From Crossaster papposus (lineage: Eukaryota > Echinodermata > Asteroidea > Velatida > Solasteridae), in the NCBI GenBank assembly GCA_037893245.1, contig JBAIAA010000409.1, positions 558,001 through 622,000 of the forward strand: a stretch of 64,000 nt of DNA, read 5' to 3'. Below are positions 22,845 through 34,779 of this stretch, one piece after another. A program made the position numbers and the translations under genes. Position 1 is the stretch's first letter; every line of letters starts with the position of its first letter. Under the pieces are notes generated by a model that saw only the letters and a list, made by a program, of their open reading frames with translations, was not told the DNA's origin and did no database searches.

Positions 22845-24144
22845 TTTTCTCCTTCAGACTCTTCTCCATAGGGTTTGTACACGTTTTTTGTTCTGCCAAT
22901 ACACTTTGACCTTTTGGTAAATCCGATGGACTTGAAACTTTGCATACACCTAGCACACCACCCACAGATGGTCCTAGAAGAAATTCGTCACGTTTACGAC
23001 ATTCATGGTCACGTGACGTCACGTTAAAGGTGCAATCTTGTCCCATAGGGTTTGTACACGTTTTTCTTCAGACTATTGACTTTGACACTTTGGTAAATCC
23101 GATCGACTTGAGACTTGGCATACACTTAGACCACCATCCCTAGGAGGGCCAAGAGAAAAAGCATCACAATGACGTCATCGTGGGTCATGTGACGTCACAT
23201 TTAAGGTGTAGTTTTTAAGACCCTCTATCTCTGGAAGTACAAGTCCGATTGGGGACAAACTTGGTATGCAAGTATTCAAGGGTGTGTTATAGACACAAAT
23301 TAAGATAACATCATGATGACGTCATCGTTGGTCATGTGACGTCTCATTAAAGGTTCAATTTTCCCCATTGGTTTTGTACACGTTTTTATTCAGACTATTG
23401 AATTTGACACTTTGGTCAATCCGAGAGACTCGAGACTTAGTACACACCTCGACCACCATCTCTAGGAGGGCCACAAGGATAATCGTCATGATGACGTCAT
23501 CGTGGGTCATATGACGTCACTTTAAAGGTGTAGTTTTTAAGACCCTCTATCTCTGGAAGTAAAGGTCTGATTGGGGTCAAACTTGGTATGCAAGTATTCC
23601 AGGATGTGTTATAGACGAACATTAAGATGACGCCATGACGACGTCATCGTGGGCCATGTGACGTCACATTAAAGGTGCAGTTTTCCCCATAGGATTTGAA
23701 CACGTTTTTTTCAACTAATATATCTTTGACACTTTGGTACATCTGATCGACTTCAGACTTAGCACACACCTCGACCACCATACCTATGAGGGCCAAGGGG
23801 ACAATCGTCATGATGACGTCATCGTGGGTCATGTGACGTCACATTAAAGGGGCAGATTTTAGGACCCTCTATCTCTGGAAGTACAAGTCGGATTGGGGTC
23901 AAACTTGGTATGCAAGTATTCCAGAATGTGTTATAGACGAACATTAAGATGACATCATGATGACATTACCAGGTGTCATGTGACGTCACATTAAAGGTGT
24001 AGCTTTCCCAATAGGATTTGTACACGTATTTTTCAACCAATTAACTTGGGTAAATCCGATCGATTTCATACTTGGCACACACATAATAAAGGTCATCTTA
24101 GACACCCGAAACAGCTCTGTGTTTTTCCACAAACACATTTCTAT
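22845..24144 (+). mobile_element. Family A copy, plus orientation, mutated 3' tetranucleotide
   Basis: It starts at the T-rich tract after the B fragment, with CCATAGGGTTTGTACACG. It ends with CCGAAACAGCT (24106), stem-loop and CTAT where CTAG is expected (24141-24144). The mutated end suggests it can no longer be cut there. Confidence 0.65.
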
Positions 24145-24868
24145 TTTTTTTTTTTTTTTTTTTTTTCAGATTTTTCTCCATAGGATTTGTACACGTTTGT
24201 TCAGACAGGTCACTTAGGTACTTTGGTAAATCCGATCGACTTGAGACTTGGCATACATTTAGACAACCACACAAGGACGGTCCTAGAAGAAATTCGCCGC
24301 GATTACGTCACTCAAGGTCACGTGACTTCGCGTTAAAGGTGAAATTTTCCCCATATGTTTTGTACACGTTTTTCTTAAGACTATTGTCTTTGACACTTTG
24401 GTGGATCCGACCGACTTGAAACTTGGCATACACTTAGAACACCACACCCAGATGTTCCTGAAAGAAATTTGGCACGATTGCGTCATTCAAGGTCACGTGA
24501 CGTCACGTTAAAGGTTCAGTTTTTCCCCCATAGGTTTTGTACACGTTTTTCTTTAGACTATTGACTTTGACACTTTAGTGAATACGATCGACTTGAGACG
24601 TGGCACACACTTAGACCACCGTCCACAGACGGTCCAGAAAGCAATTCGGCACGATTAGGTCATTCAAGGTCACGGGGCGTCACGTTAAAGGTTCAATCTT
24701 TCCCCTATAGTTTTTGTACACGTTTTTCTTTAGACTATTGACTTTGACACTTTAGTAAATCTGATCGACTTGAGACTTGGCACACACAAAAGATTACCAC
24801 ATATACATATTGAAAGTAATTTTAGACACTCGAAACAGCTCTGTGTTTGTCCACAAACACATGTCTAG
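24145..24868 (+). mobile_element. Family A copy, plus orientation
   Basis: T-tract, CCATAGGATTTGTACACG near 24180, A modules, then TCGAAACAGCT, stem-loop and CTAG (24865-24868). Tandem with the previous copy. Confidence 0.7.
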
Positions 24869-24874
24869 TTTATT

Positions 24875-25970
24875 GGCTTTTTCGCAAATTTTGCGAAAAA
24901 GCCTTTGTTTTTGTTCTGATTTTTGGCTTTTTCGCAATTTTGCGAAAAAGCCTTTGTTTTTGTTCTGATTTTTTTTTTTTTTTTTTTCTTCTTTTTTTTT
25001 CTTTTAGTAACCTAAACCCCATAGACTTTGTACACGTTTTTTTGCACAAGTACTTTTACCAGAGAACAAAGTCGTATTTCCATGAAACTTAACCCAAGTG
25101 AAGACCCTATAGTAAGCTCGTGCCTAGCCGACATACGACATGGTGACGTCATCAGGGGTCACGTGACGTCATCTTAAAGGTGCAATTGATTTAATCTTTG
25201 AAAATCAATAACAAATCAACCGCAAAAGACCGAAACTTGATTTTTGTGGCAACAGATGGAATAATCCAGGATCTTCATTTTATCTCATGTGCGTAAAATC
25301 ACGTGACCCTTCCTTCCGGTCTAAACCGGAAGTGCCTTATAATTTAAAATTGATAAATGATATAAACTTACTTTCAACGATGTTAGTGTCTGGCTAGATT
25401 GTTTTTTTCAAAAAAAATACCGGCGACGTCATAACATGTTATAGCGCCCTCTAGCGGCAGGTTGAAAAATGGTTAAAATGAATATTCGGTTGATGTGTGT
25501 AGCGAAGTTTGCTGAAATAACTTTATAACCAGTGTATATAATCAGCTTCATGCTAAGACCATATTGGGAAGGGGAAATATTTATGACGTCACCAAACCGG
25601 AAGTTACAATGAAAAATCCTTTAAATCTTTAAAAATCGCTTAAAAATCAACCGGGATAGATATAATCCAGATTGAAATTATTACGGTTTAAGACCTTTAA
25701 GCCATATCTCAGCAACGGAACGTGGTAACATAACACATATGTTTGTATTGTTAGTTGATGGATAGTTTCACAAATAGTTCACAAACGTGTGACGTCATCG
25801 TTTTAATCAGTTTGGATTCATTTTAATCTGTTTAAATTAACTTAAATTCGTTTTCAATAATTTTAAATTGTTTTGATGGTATAAAAGTTCAATTTTTGAA
25901 AAATGTAATCTAAAAAATTGCGAATGCGAAAAAGCCCTATGTTCTGTTCCTCGAACAGACGTAGTTCTAG
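24875..25970 (+). mobile_element. Family B copy 1 of the tandem array, with two 5' hairpins
   Basis: Hairpins at 24875-24903 and 24925-24952 (arms GGCTTTTTCGC/GCGAAAAAGCC) are each followed by TTTGTTTTTGTTCTGATTTT, then a T-tract and the AGTAACCTAAACCCCATAGA body start at 25006. It ends with GCGAAAAAGCC (25926-25936), stem-loop TCTGTTC/GAACAGA and CTAG (25967-25970). The CTCF-like core is at 25443. It is nearly identical to 31260-32224. Confidence 0.8.
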
Positions 25971-27373
25971 TTTTCTTTTTTCTTCTTTTTTTTTTCTTTT
26001 AGTAACCTAAACCCCATAGACTTTGTACACGTTTTTTTGCACAAGTACTTTTACCAGAGAACAAAGTCGTATTTCCATAAAACTTAACCCAAGTGAAGAC
26101 CCTATAGTAAGCTCGTGCCTAGCCGACATACGACATGGTGACGTCATCAGGGGTCACGTGACGTCATCTTAAAGGTGTAATTGATTTAATCTTTGAAAAT
26201 CAATAACAAATCAACCGCAAAAGACCGAAACTTGATTTTTGTGGCAACAGATAGAATAATCCAGGATCTTCATTTTATCCCATGTGCGTAAAATCACGTG
26301 ACCCTTCCTTCCGGTCTAAACCGGAAGTGCCTTATAATTTAAAAGTGATAAATGATATAAACTTACTTTTAACGATGTTAGTGTCTGGCTAGATTGTATT
26401 TTTCAAAAAAAATACCGGCGACGTCATAACATGTTATAGCGCCCTCTAGCGGCAGGTTAAAAAATTGTTAAAATGAATATTCGGTTGATGTGTGTAGCGA
26501 AGTTTGCTGAAATAACTTTATAACCAGTGTATATAATCAGCTTCATGCTAAGACCATATTGGGAAGGGGAAATATTTATGACGTCACCAAACCGGAAGTT
26601 ACAATGAAAAATCCTTTAAACCTTTAAAAATCGCTTAAAAATCAACCGGGATAGATATAATCCAGATTTTTGCTTCAAATAGCAAAGTTAAGACAGTTCT
26701 CGAGCTTTCTGTTAATTACGTCACGATGACGTCATCAAGTGTCAAATTACAATAAACCAAATATTTCTAGATATAATCTTTGAAAATCAATACAAAATCA
26801 ACTGTAAGAGATCTGATTTAGATTTTTAAGGGAATTGATAGACTAATCCATGGTCTTCATAATTTGTATTGGATGCAAAAAGACCCGACCCTTCCTTCCG
26901 GTCCAAACCAGAAGTGCCTTATAATTTAAAAATGGAAAACGATGTGAACTTACTTTCAACGATGTTAGGCGCTGGCTAGGTTGTAAGTAACAACAAAGTC
27001 AACGGTGACTTCATACAATGTTATAGCGCCCTCTAGCGGCATGTTGACAAATGTTACAACATATTACGATTATATTTAAATTATTACGTTTTAAGACCTT
27101 TAAGCCATATCTCAGCAACGGAACGTGGTAACATAACACATATGTTTGTATTGTTAGTTGATGGATAGTTTCACAAATAGTTCACAAACGTGTGACGTCA
27201 TCGTTTTAATCAGTTTGGATTCATTTTAATCTGTTTAAATTAACTTAAATTCGTTTTCAATAATTTTAAATTGTTTTGATGGTATAAAAGTTCAATTTTT
27301 GAAAAATTTAATCTAAAAAATTGCGAATGCGAAAAAGCCCTATGTTCTGTTCCTCGAACAGACGTAGTTCTAG
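25971..27373 (+). mobile_element. Family B copy 2 of the tandem array
   Basis: The body start AGTAACC is at 26001, directly after a T-tract and without a 5' hairpin. It has two CTCF-like cores (26438, 27025), so it is a fusion of one full and one partial body. GCGAAAAAGCC is at 27329-27339 and CTAG at 27370-27373. Confidence 0.8.
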
Positions 27374-29263
27374 TTTTTTTTTTTTTTCTTTTAGTAACCT
27401 AAACTCCATAGACTTTGTACACGTTTTTTTGCACAAGTACTTTTGCCAGAAAACAAAGTCATATTTCCATAAAACTTAACCCAAGTGAAGACCCCATAGT
27501 AAGCTCGTGCCTAGCAAACATACGTCATGGTGACGTCATCAGGGATCACGTGACGTCATCTTAAAGGTGCAATTGATTTAATCTTTGAAAATCAATAACA
27601 AATCAACCGCAAAAGACCTAAACTTGATTTTTGTGGCAATAGATAGAATAATTAAGGATCTTCATTTCATCTCATGTGCGTGAAATCACGTGACCCTTCC
27701 TTCCGGTCCAAACCGGAAGTGCCTTATAATTTAAAACTGGAAAATGATATGAACTTAATTTCAACGATGTTAGTGTCTGGCTAGAATAAACTTTTCAAAA
27801 AATTACCGGCGACGTCATAACACGTTATAGCGCCCTCTAGCGGCAGGTTGAAAAATGGTTAAAATGCATAATTTGTTGGTGTGTGTGGCGAAGTTTGCTG
27901 AAATCACTTCATAACCGGTGTATATAATCAGCTTCGTGCTAAGAACATATTGAGAAAGAGATTTATTGATGACGTCACCAAACCGGAAGTTACAATGAAA
28001 AGACCTTAACACCTTAAAACGTCGCTTAGACTTTGTACACGTTTTTTTGCACAAGTACTTTTACCAGAAAACAAAGTCGTATTTTCATAAAACTTAACCC
28101 AGGTGAAGACCCTATAGAAAAATCGTGTCTCGCAGACATACGTCATGGTGACGTCATCAGGGGTCACGTGACGTCATCTTAAAGGTGCAATTGCTTTAAT
28201 CTTTGAAAATCAATAACAAATCAACCGCAAAAGGCCTAAACTTGATTTTTGTGGCAATAGATAGAATAATTAAAGATCTTCATTTCAACTCATGTGCGTG
28301 AAATCACGTGACCCTTCCTTCCGGTCCAAACCGGAAGTGCCTTATAATTTAAAACTGAAAAATGATATGAACTTACTTTCAACGATGTTAGTGTCTGGCT
28401 AGAATAAACTTTTCAAAATAATTACCGGCGACATCATAACACGTTATAGCGCCCTCTAGCGGCAGGTTGACAAATGGTTAAAATGAATAATCTGTTGATG
28501 TGTGTGGCGAAGTTTGCTGAAATTACTTTATAACCGGTGTATATATAATCAGCTTCGTGCTAAGAACATATTGAGAAAGAGATTTATTGATGACGTCACC
28601 AAACCGGAAGTTACAATGAAAAGACCTTAAAACCTTTTCTGTTAATTACGTCACGATGACGTCATCAAGTGTCAGATTACAAGCAACCAAATATTTCTAA
28701 ATTTAATCTTTGAAAATCAATATAAAATCAACTGTAAGAGATCTGATTTAGATTTTTAGGAGAATTGATAGATTAATCCATGGTCTTCATAATTTGTATT
28801 ACATGCAAAAAGACCTGACCCTTCCTTCCGGTCCAAACCAGAAGTGCATTATAATTTAAAAGTGGAAAACGATGTAAACTTATTTAAAACGATGTTAGGC
28901 GCTGGCTAGGTTATAAGTAAAAACAAAGTTAACGTTGACTTCATAAAATGTTATAGCGCCCTCTAGCGGCATGTTGACAAATGTTACGTCATATTACGAT
29001 TATATTTGAATTATTACGTTTTTCGACCTTTAAGTCATATCTCAGCAACGGAACGTGCTAACATAACATACGTTTGTATTGTTAGGTGATAGATAGTTGC
29101 ACAAAAAGTTCAGAAACGTGTGACGTCATCGTTTTAATCAGTTTGAGTTTATTTTAATCTGTTTAAATTAACTTAAATTCGGTTTTTTTTAAAACAAATA
29201 CTCTAAAAAAATGGGAATACGAAAAAGCCCTATGTTCTGTTCCTTGAACAGACGTAGTTCTAG
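27374..29263 (+). mobile_element. Family B copy 3, left half of a 1,964-bp duplication
   Basis: Body start AGTAACC at 27393. It contains two full bodies plus a partial one (CTCF-like cores 27829, 28448, 28955) and ends with CTAG at 29260-29263. The segment from 27393 repeats at 29357 with an offset of exactly 1,964 bp and almost no differences. Confidence 0.85.
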
Positions 29264-29268
29264 TTTTT

Positions 29269-29312
29269 GGCTTTTTCGCAATTTTGCGAAAAAGCCTTTG
29301 TTTTTGTTCTGA

Positions 29313-29343
<31 letters not shown>

Positions 29344-31227
29344 TTTTTTTTCTTTTAGTAACCTAAACTCCATAGACTTTGTACACGTTTTTTTGCACAA
29401 GTACTTTTGCCAGAAAACAAAGTCATATTTCCATAAAACTTAACCCAAGTGAAGACCCCATAGTAAGCTCGTGCCTAGCAAACATACGTCATGGTGACGT
29501 CATCAGGGATCACGTGACGTCATCTTAAAGGTGCAATTGATTTAATCTTTGAAAATCAATAACAAATCAACCGCAAAAGACCTAAACTTGATTTTTGTGG
29601 CAATAGATAGAATAATTAAGGATCTTCATTTCATCTCATGTGCGTGAAATCACGTGACCCTTCCTTCCGGTCCAAACCGGAAGTGCCTTATAATTTAAAA
29701 CTGGAAAATGATATGAACTTAATTTCAACGATGTTAGTGTCTGGCTAGAATAAACTTTTCAAAAAATTACCGGCGACGTCATAACACGTTATAGCGCCCT
29801 CTAGCGGCAGGTTGAAAAATGGTTAAAATGCATAATTTGTTGGTGTGTGTGGCGAAGTTTGCTGAAATCACTTCATAACCGGTGTATATAATCAGCTTCG
29901 TGCTAAGAACATATTGAGAAAGAGATTTATTGATGACGTCACCAAACCGGAAGTTACAATGAAAAGACCTTAACACCTTAAAACGTCGCTTAGACTTTGT
30001 ACACGTTTTTTTGCACAAGTACTTTTACCAGAAAACAAAGTCGTATTTTCATAAAACTTAACCCAGGTGAAGACCCTATAGAAAAATCGTGTCTCGCAGA
30101 CATACGTCATGGTGACGTCATCAGGGGTCACGTGACGTCATCTTAAAGGTGCAATTGCTTTAATCTTTGAAAATCAATAACAAATCAACCGCAAAAGGCC
30201 TAAACTTGATTTTTGTGGCAATAGATAGAATAATTAAAGATCTTCATTTCAACTCATGTGCGTGAAATCACGTGACCCTTCCTTCCGGTCCAAACCGGAA
30301 GTGCCTTATAATTTAAAACTGAAAAATGATATGAACTTACTTTCAACGATGTTAGTGTCTGGCTAGAATAAACTTTTCAAAATAATTACCGGCGACATCA
30401 TAACACGTTATAGCGCCCTCTAGCGGCAGGTTGACAAATGGTTAAAATGAATAATCTGTTGATGTGTGTGGCGAAGTTTGCTGAAATTACTTTATAACCG
30501 GTGTATATATAATCAGCTTCGTGCTAAGAACATATTGAGAAAGAGATTTATTGATGACGTCACCAAACCGGAAGTTACAATGAAAAGACCTTAAAACCTT
30601 TTCTGTTAATTACGTCACGATGACGTCATCAAGTGTCAGATTACAAGCAACCAAATATTTCTAAATTTAATCTTTGAAAATCAATATAAAATCAACTGTA
30701 AGAGATCTGATTTAGATTTTTAGGAGAATTGATAGATTAATCCATGGTCTTCATAATTTGTATTACATGCAAAAAGACCTGACCCTTCCTTCCGGTCCAA
30801 ACCAGAAGTGCATTATAATTTAAAAGTGGAAAACGATGTAAACTTATTTAAAACGATGTTAGGCGCTGGCTAGGTTATAAGTAAAAACAAAGTTAACGTT
30901 GACTTCATAAAATGTTATAGCGCCCTCTAGCGGCATGTTGACAAATGTTACGTCATATTACGATTATATTTGAATTATTACGTTTTTCGACCTTTAAGTC
31001 ATATCTCAGCAACGGAACGTGCTAACATAACATACGTTTGTATTGTTAGGTGATAGATAGTTGCACAAAAAGTTCAGAAACGTGTGACGTCATCGTTTTA
31101 ATCAGTTTGAGTTTATTTTAATCTGTTTAAATTAACTTAAATTCGGTTTTTTTGAAAACAAATACTCTAAAAAAATGGGAATACGAAAAAGCCCTATGTT
31201 CTGTTCCTTGAACAGACGTAGTTCTAG
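29269..31227 (+). mobile_element. Family B copy 4, right half of the 1,964-bp duplication
   Basis: 5' hairpin at 29269-29296, long T-tract, body start AGTAACC at 29357, CTCF-like cores at 29793, 30412 and 30919, and CTAG at 31224-31227. It is near-identical to copy 3, which indicates very recent amplification or an assembly duplication. Confidence 0.85.
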
Positions 31228-32224
31228 TTTTTCTTTTTTTTCTTCTTTTTTTTTCTTTTAGTAACCTAAACCCCATAGACTTTGTACACGTTTTTTTGCA
31301 CAAGTACTTTTACCAGAGAACAAAGTCGTATTTCCATGAAACTTAACCCAAGTGAAGACCCTATAGTAAGCTCGTGCCTAGCCGACATACGACATGGTGA
31401 CGTCATCAGGGGTCACGTGACGTCATCTTAAAGGTGCAATTGATTTAATCTTTGAAAATCAATAACAAATCAACCGCAAAAGACCGAAACTTGATTTTTG
31501 TGGCAACAGATGGAATAATCCAGGATCTTCATTTTATCTCATGTGCGTAAAATCACGTGACCCTTCCTTCCGGTCTAAACCGGAAGTGCCTTATAATTTA
31601 AAATTGATAAATGATATAAACTTACTTTCAACGATGTTAGTGTCTGGCTAGATTGTATTTTTCAAAAAAAATACCGGCGACGTCATAACATGTTATAGCG
31701 CCCTCTAGCGGCAGGTTGAAAAATGGTTAAAATGAATATTCGGTTGATGTGTGTAGCGAAGTTTGCTGAAATAACTTTATAACCAGTGTATATAATCAGC
31801 TTCATGCTAAGACCATATTGGGAAGGGGAAATATTTATGACGTCACCAAACCGGAAGTTACAATGAAAAATCCTTTAAATCTTTAAAAATCGCTTAAAAA
31901 TCAACCGGGATAGATATAATCCAGATTGAAATTATTACGGTTTAAGACCTTTAAGCCATATCTCAGCAACGGAACGTGGTAACATAACACATATGTTTGT
32001 ATTGTTAGTTGATGGATAGTTTCACAAATAGTTCACAAACGTGTGACGTCATCGTTTTAATCAGTTTGGATTCATTTTAATCTGTTTAAATTAACTTAAA
32101 TTCGTTTTCAATAATTTTAAATTGTTTTGATGGTATAAAAGTTCAATTTTTGAAAAATGTAATCTAAAAAATTGCGAATGCGAAAAAGCCCTATGTTCTG
32201 TTCCTCGAACAGACGTAGTTCTAG
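31228..32224 (+). mobile_element. Family B copy 5 of the tandem array
   Basis: T-tract, body start AGTAACC at 31260, CTCF-like core at 31697, GCGAAAAAGCC at 32180-32190 and CTAG at 32221-32224. It is nearly identical to copy 1 (offset 6,254). Confidence 0.8.
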
Positions 32225-33389
32225 TTTTTTATTTTTTTTGTCACTTTTTCCCATAGGATTTGTACACGTTTTTTCTGCCAATACACTTTGACACTTTGGT
32301 GAATCCGATCGACCTGAGACTTGGCATACATTTAGCCAACCACCCAAGGACGGTCCTAGAAGAAATTCGTCGCGATTCCGTCATTCAAGGTCACGTGACG
32401 TCATGTTAAAGGTAACATTTTCCCCATAGGTTTTGTACACGTTTTTCTTCAAACTGTTGACTTTGACACTTTAATGAATTCGATCGACTTGAGACTTAGC
32501 ATACACTTAGAACACCACTCACAGATAGTCCTGGACGAAATTCGGCACGATTGCGTCATTCAAGGTCACGTGACGTGACGTTAAAGGTGTAATTTATTTC
32601 CCCATAGGGTTTGTACACGTTTTTCTTTAAAATATTGAATTTGACACTTCTGTAAATTTGATCGACTTGAGACTTAGCACAGTCCTCGACCACCATCCTT
32701 AGGAGGGCCAAGAAAAAAATTATCAAGATGACGTCATCGCGGGTCATGTGACGTCACATTAAAGGTGTAGTTTTTAAGACCCTCTAACTCTGAAAGTACA
32801 AGTCCGGTTGGGGTCAAACTTGGTTTGCAAGTATTCGAGGATGTGTTATAGACAAAAAATAGGATGACGTAATTATGACATCATCGGGTGTCATGTGACG
32901 TCACATTAAAGGTACAATTTTCTCCATAGGTTTTGTACACGTTTTTCTTCAGACTATTGAATTTGACAATTTGGTAAATCCGATCGACTTCGGACTTGGC
33001 ACACACCTCGACCACCATACCCAGGAGGGCCAAGGGGGAAATCGTCAGGATGACGTCATCGTGGGTCATATGACGTCACATTAAAGGGGCAGATTTTAGG
33101 ACCCTCTATCTCTGGAAGTACATGTCTGATTGGGGCCAAACTTGGTATGCAAGTATTCCAGAATGGGTAATAGACGAAAATTAAGATGACATCATGATGA
33201 CATCATCGGGTGTCATGTGACGTCACTTTAAAGGTGCAGTTTTTCCCATAGGATTTGTACACGTATTTTTCAACTTATATATCTTGGAAAATTGACAAAT
33301 CCAATCGATTTCAGACTTGGCACACACATAATGAAAGTTATCTTAGACATCCGAAACAGCTCTGTGTTTGTCCACAAACACATGTCTAG
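32225..33389 (+). mobile_element. Family A copy, plus orientation
   Basis: T-tract, CCCATAGGATTTGTACACG near 32250, A modules, CCGAAACAGC at 33351, stem-loop, CTAG at 33386-33389. Confidence 0.75.
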
Positions 33390-34455
33390 TTTTTTTTTTT
33401 TTTTTGTCATTTTTCCCCATAGGATTTGTACACGTTTGTTCTGCCAATACACTTTGACACTTTGGTAAATCCGATCGACTTGAAACTTGGCATACACTTA
33501 GACAACCACCCAAGGACGGTCCTAGAAGAAATTCGTAACGATTACGTCATTCATGGTCACGTGACGTCACGTTAAAGGTGCAATTTTTCCCCATAGGTTT
33601 TGTACACGTTTTCCTCCAGACTATTGACTTTGACACTTTAGTAAATCCGACCGACTTGAAACTTGCCATACACTTAGAACACCACCCCCAGATGTTCCTG
33701 AAAGAAATTCGGCGCGATTGCGTCATTCAAGGTCACGTGACGTCACGTTAAAGGTTCAATTTTTCCCCCATAGGTTTTGTACACGTTTTTCTTTAGACTA
33801 TTGACTTTGACACTTTCGTAAATTTGATCGACTTGAGACTTGGCACACATCTCGACCACAATCCCCAGGAGGGCCAAGGGAAATTCGTCATGATGACGTC
33901 ATCGTGGGTCATGTGACGTCACATTAAAGGGGCAGATGTAGGACCCTCTATCTCTGGAAGTACATGTCTGATTGGGGCCAAACTTGGTATGCAAGTATTC
34001 CAGAATGTGTTATAGACGAAAATTAAGTTGACGTCATGATGACGTCATCAGGTGTCATGTGACGTCACATTAAAGGTGTAGTTTTCCCCATAGGTTTTGT
34101 ACACGTTTTCCTTCAGACTATTGACTTTGACACTTTGGTAAATTCACTCGACTCCAGACTTAGCATACACTTAGAACACCACCCACAGATGGTTCTGGAG
34201 GAAATTTGGCACGATTGCGTAATTCAAGGTCACGTGACATGATGTTAAAGGTTTAATTTTCCCCCATAGGGTTTGTACATTAAAGGTACATTTGTTTTAA
34301 TAGCATTTGTACACGTTTTTGTCAAGCAATATATTTGGCACTTTGGTAAATCCGATAGATTTCAGACTTGATACACACTAGACCACCACCCACATATTGA
34401 AAGTCATGTTAGACATCCGAAACAGCTCTGTGTTTGTCCACAAACACATGTCTAG
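33390..34455 (+). mobile_element. Family A copy, plus orientation, right end of the cluster
   Basis: Long T-tract, CCCATAGGATTTGTACACG near 33418, A modules, CCGAAACAGCT at 34417, stem-loop, CTAG at 34452-34455, then unrelated sequence. Confidence 0.75.
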
Positions 34456-34779
34456 TTTATTTTTTATTTTTTTTTAAATGCGCTAAAAGACCGCCACAGT
34501 GCATTTTCTACTGTTGCAAACGCTAGCAGACGAAATTTCCGGTGCCAGCGCACCTATCGGCAGAAACTTAAACATTTGGGTTCGACCTTAACGCTGGTCC
34601 GCTAGCCAAATTCTAGTCAAAACATCGGCGGTCTAGTCAAAACCCTTTCCTTAGTAGTTCGGCGGTCTAGTGAAAAAATGCAAAGATATAAGCTAAAAGC
34701 GCACACGTCTGTCGAAGCTTATCGAAAATCGCAATACCAGTTCCTGAAAGATTACAATGACCCAACTGAGTTTCTTGAA
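34456..34779. other. Noncoding spacer
   Basis: No repeat partner or gene was recognised. A repeated phrase (GGTCTAGTCAAAAC / CGGCGGTCTAGT) occurs near 34615-34670. Confidence 0.35.

Larger units (their letters stand above)
17333..31714 (-). promoter_or_regulatory. Fourteen CTCF-like core motifs, one per family B body
   Basis: On the plus strand each reads AGCGCCCTCTAGCGGCAG or a close variant. On the minus strand this is CCGCTAGAGGGCGC, a near-perfect fit to the vertebrate/insect CTCF core (CCASYAGRKGGCRS). Starts: 17333, 18473, 19486, 20074, 25443, 26438, 27025, 27829, 28448, 28955, 29793, 30412, 30919, 31697. All are in the same orientation. The site at 20074 reads CCACTAGAGGGCG on the minus strand, even closer to consensus. 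The motif is seen; binding is not shown. Confidence 0.6.
15060..34460. mobile_element. Cluster of Helentron/HINE-like rolling-circle elements (families A and B)
   Basis: The whole 19.4 kb is built of two related families. Both bodies begin after a T-tract with CCATAG, two variable bases and TTTGTACACG. Both end with a family-specific 11-mer (A: CCGAAACAGCT; B: GCGAAAAAGCC), a short perfect stem-loop, and CTAG followed by T. Family-matched hairpins (arms AGCTGTTTCGG or GGCTTTTTCGC) stand at the 5' side. An inverted motif that is terminal at the 5' end but subterminal at the 3' end, a 3' stem-loop, and insertion next to T are what is described for Helentrons and their non-autonomous HINEs. No coding capacity is left. 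CRE (TGACGTCA) words occur dozens of times. Member copies are listed separately. Confidence 0.7.

Noticed and set aside
22708-23046. 112-residue minus-strand ORF
   Set aside because: It spans the junction between a family B 3' end and a family A start; a chance frame in repeats.
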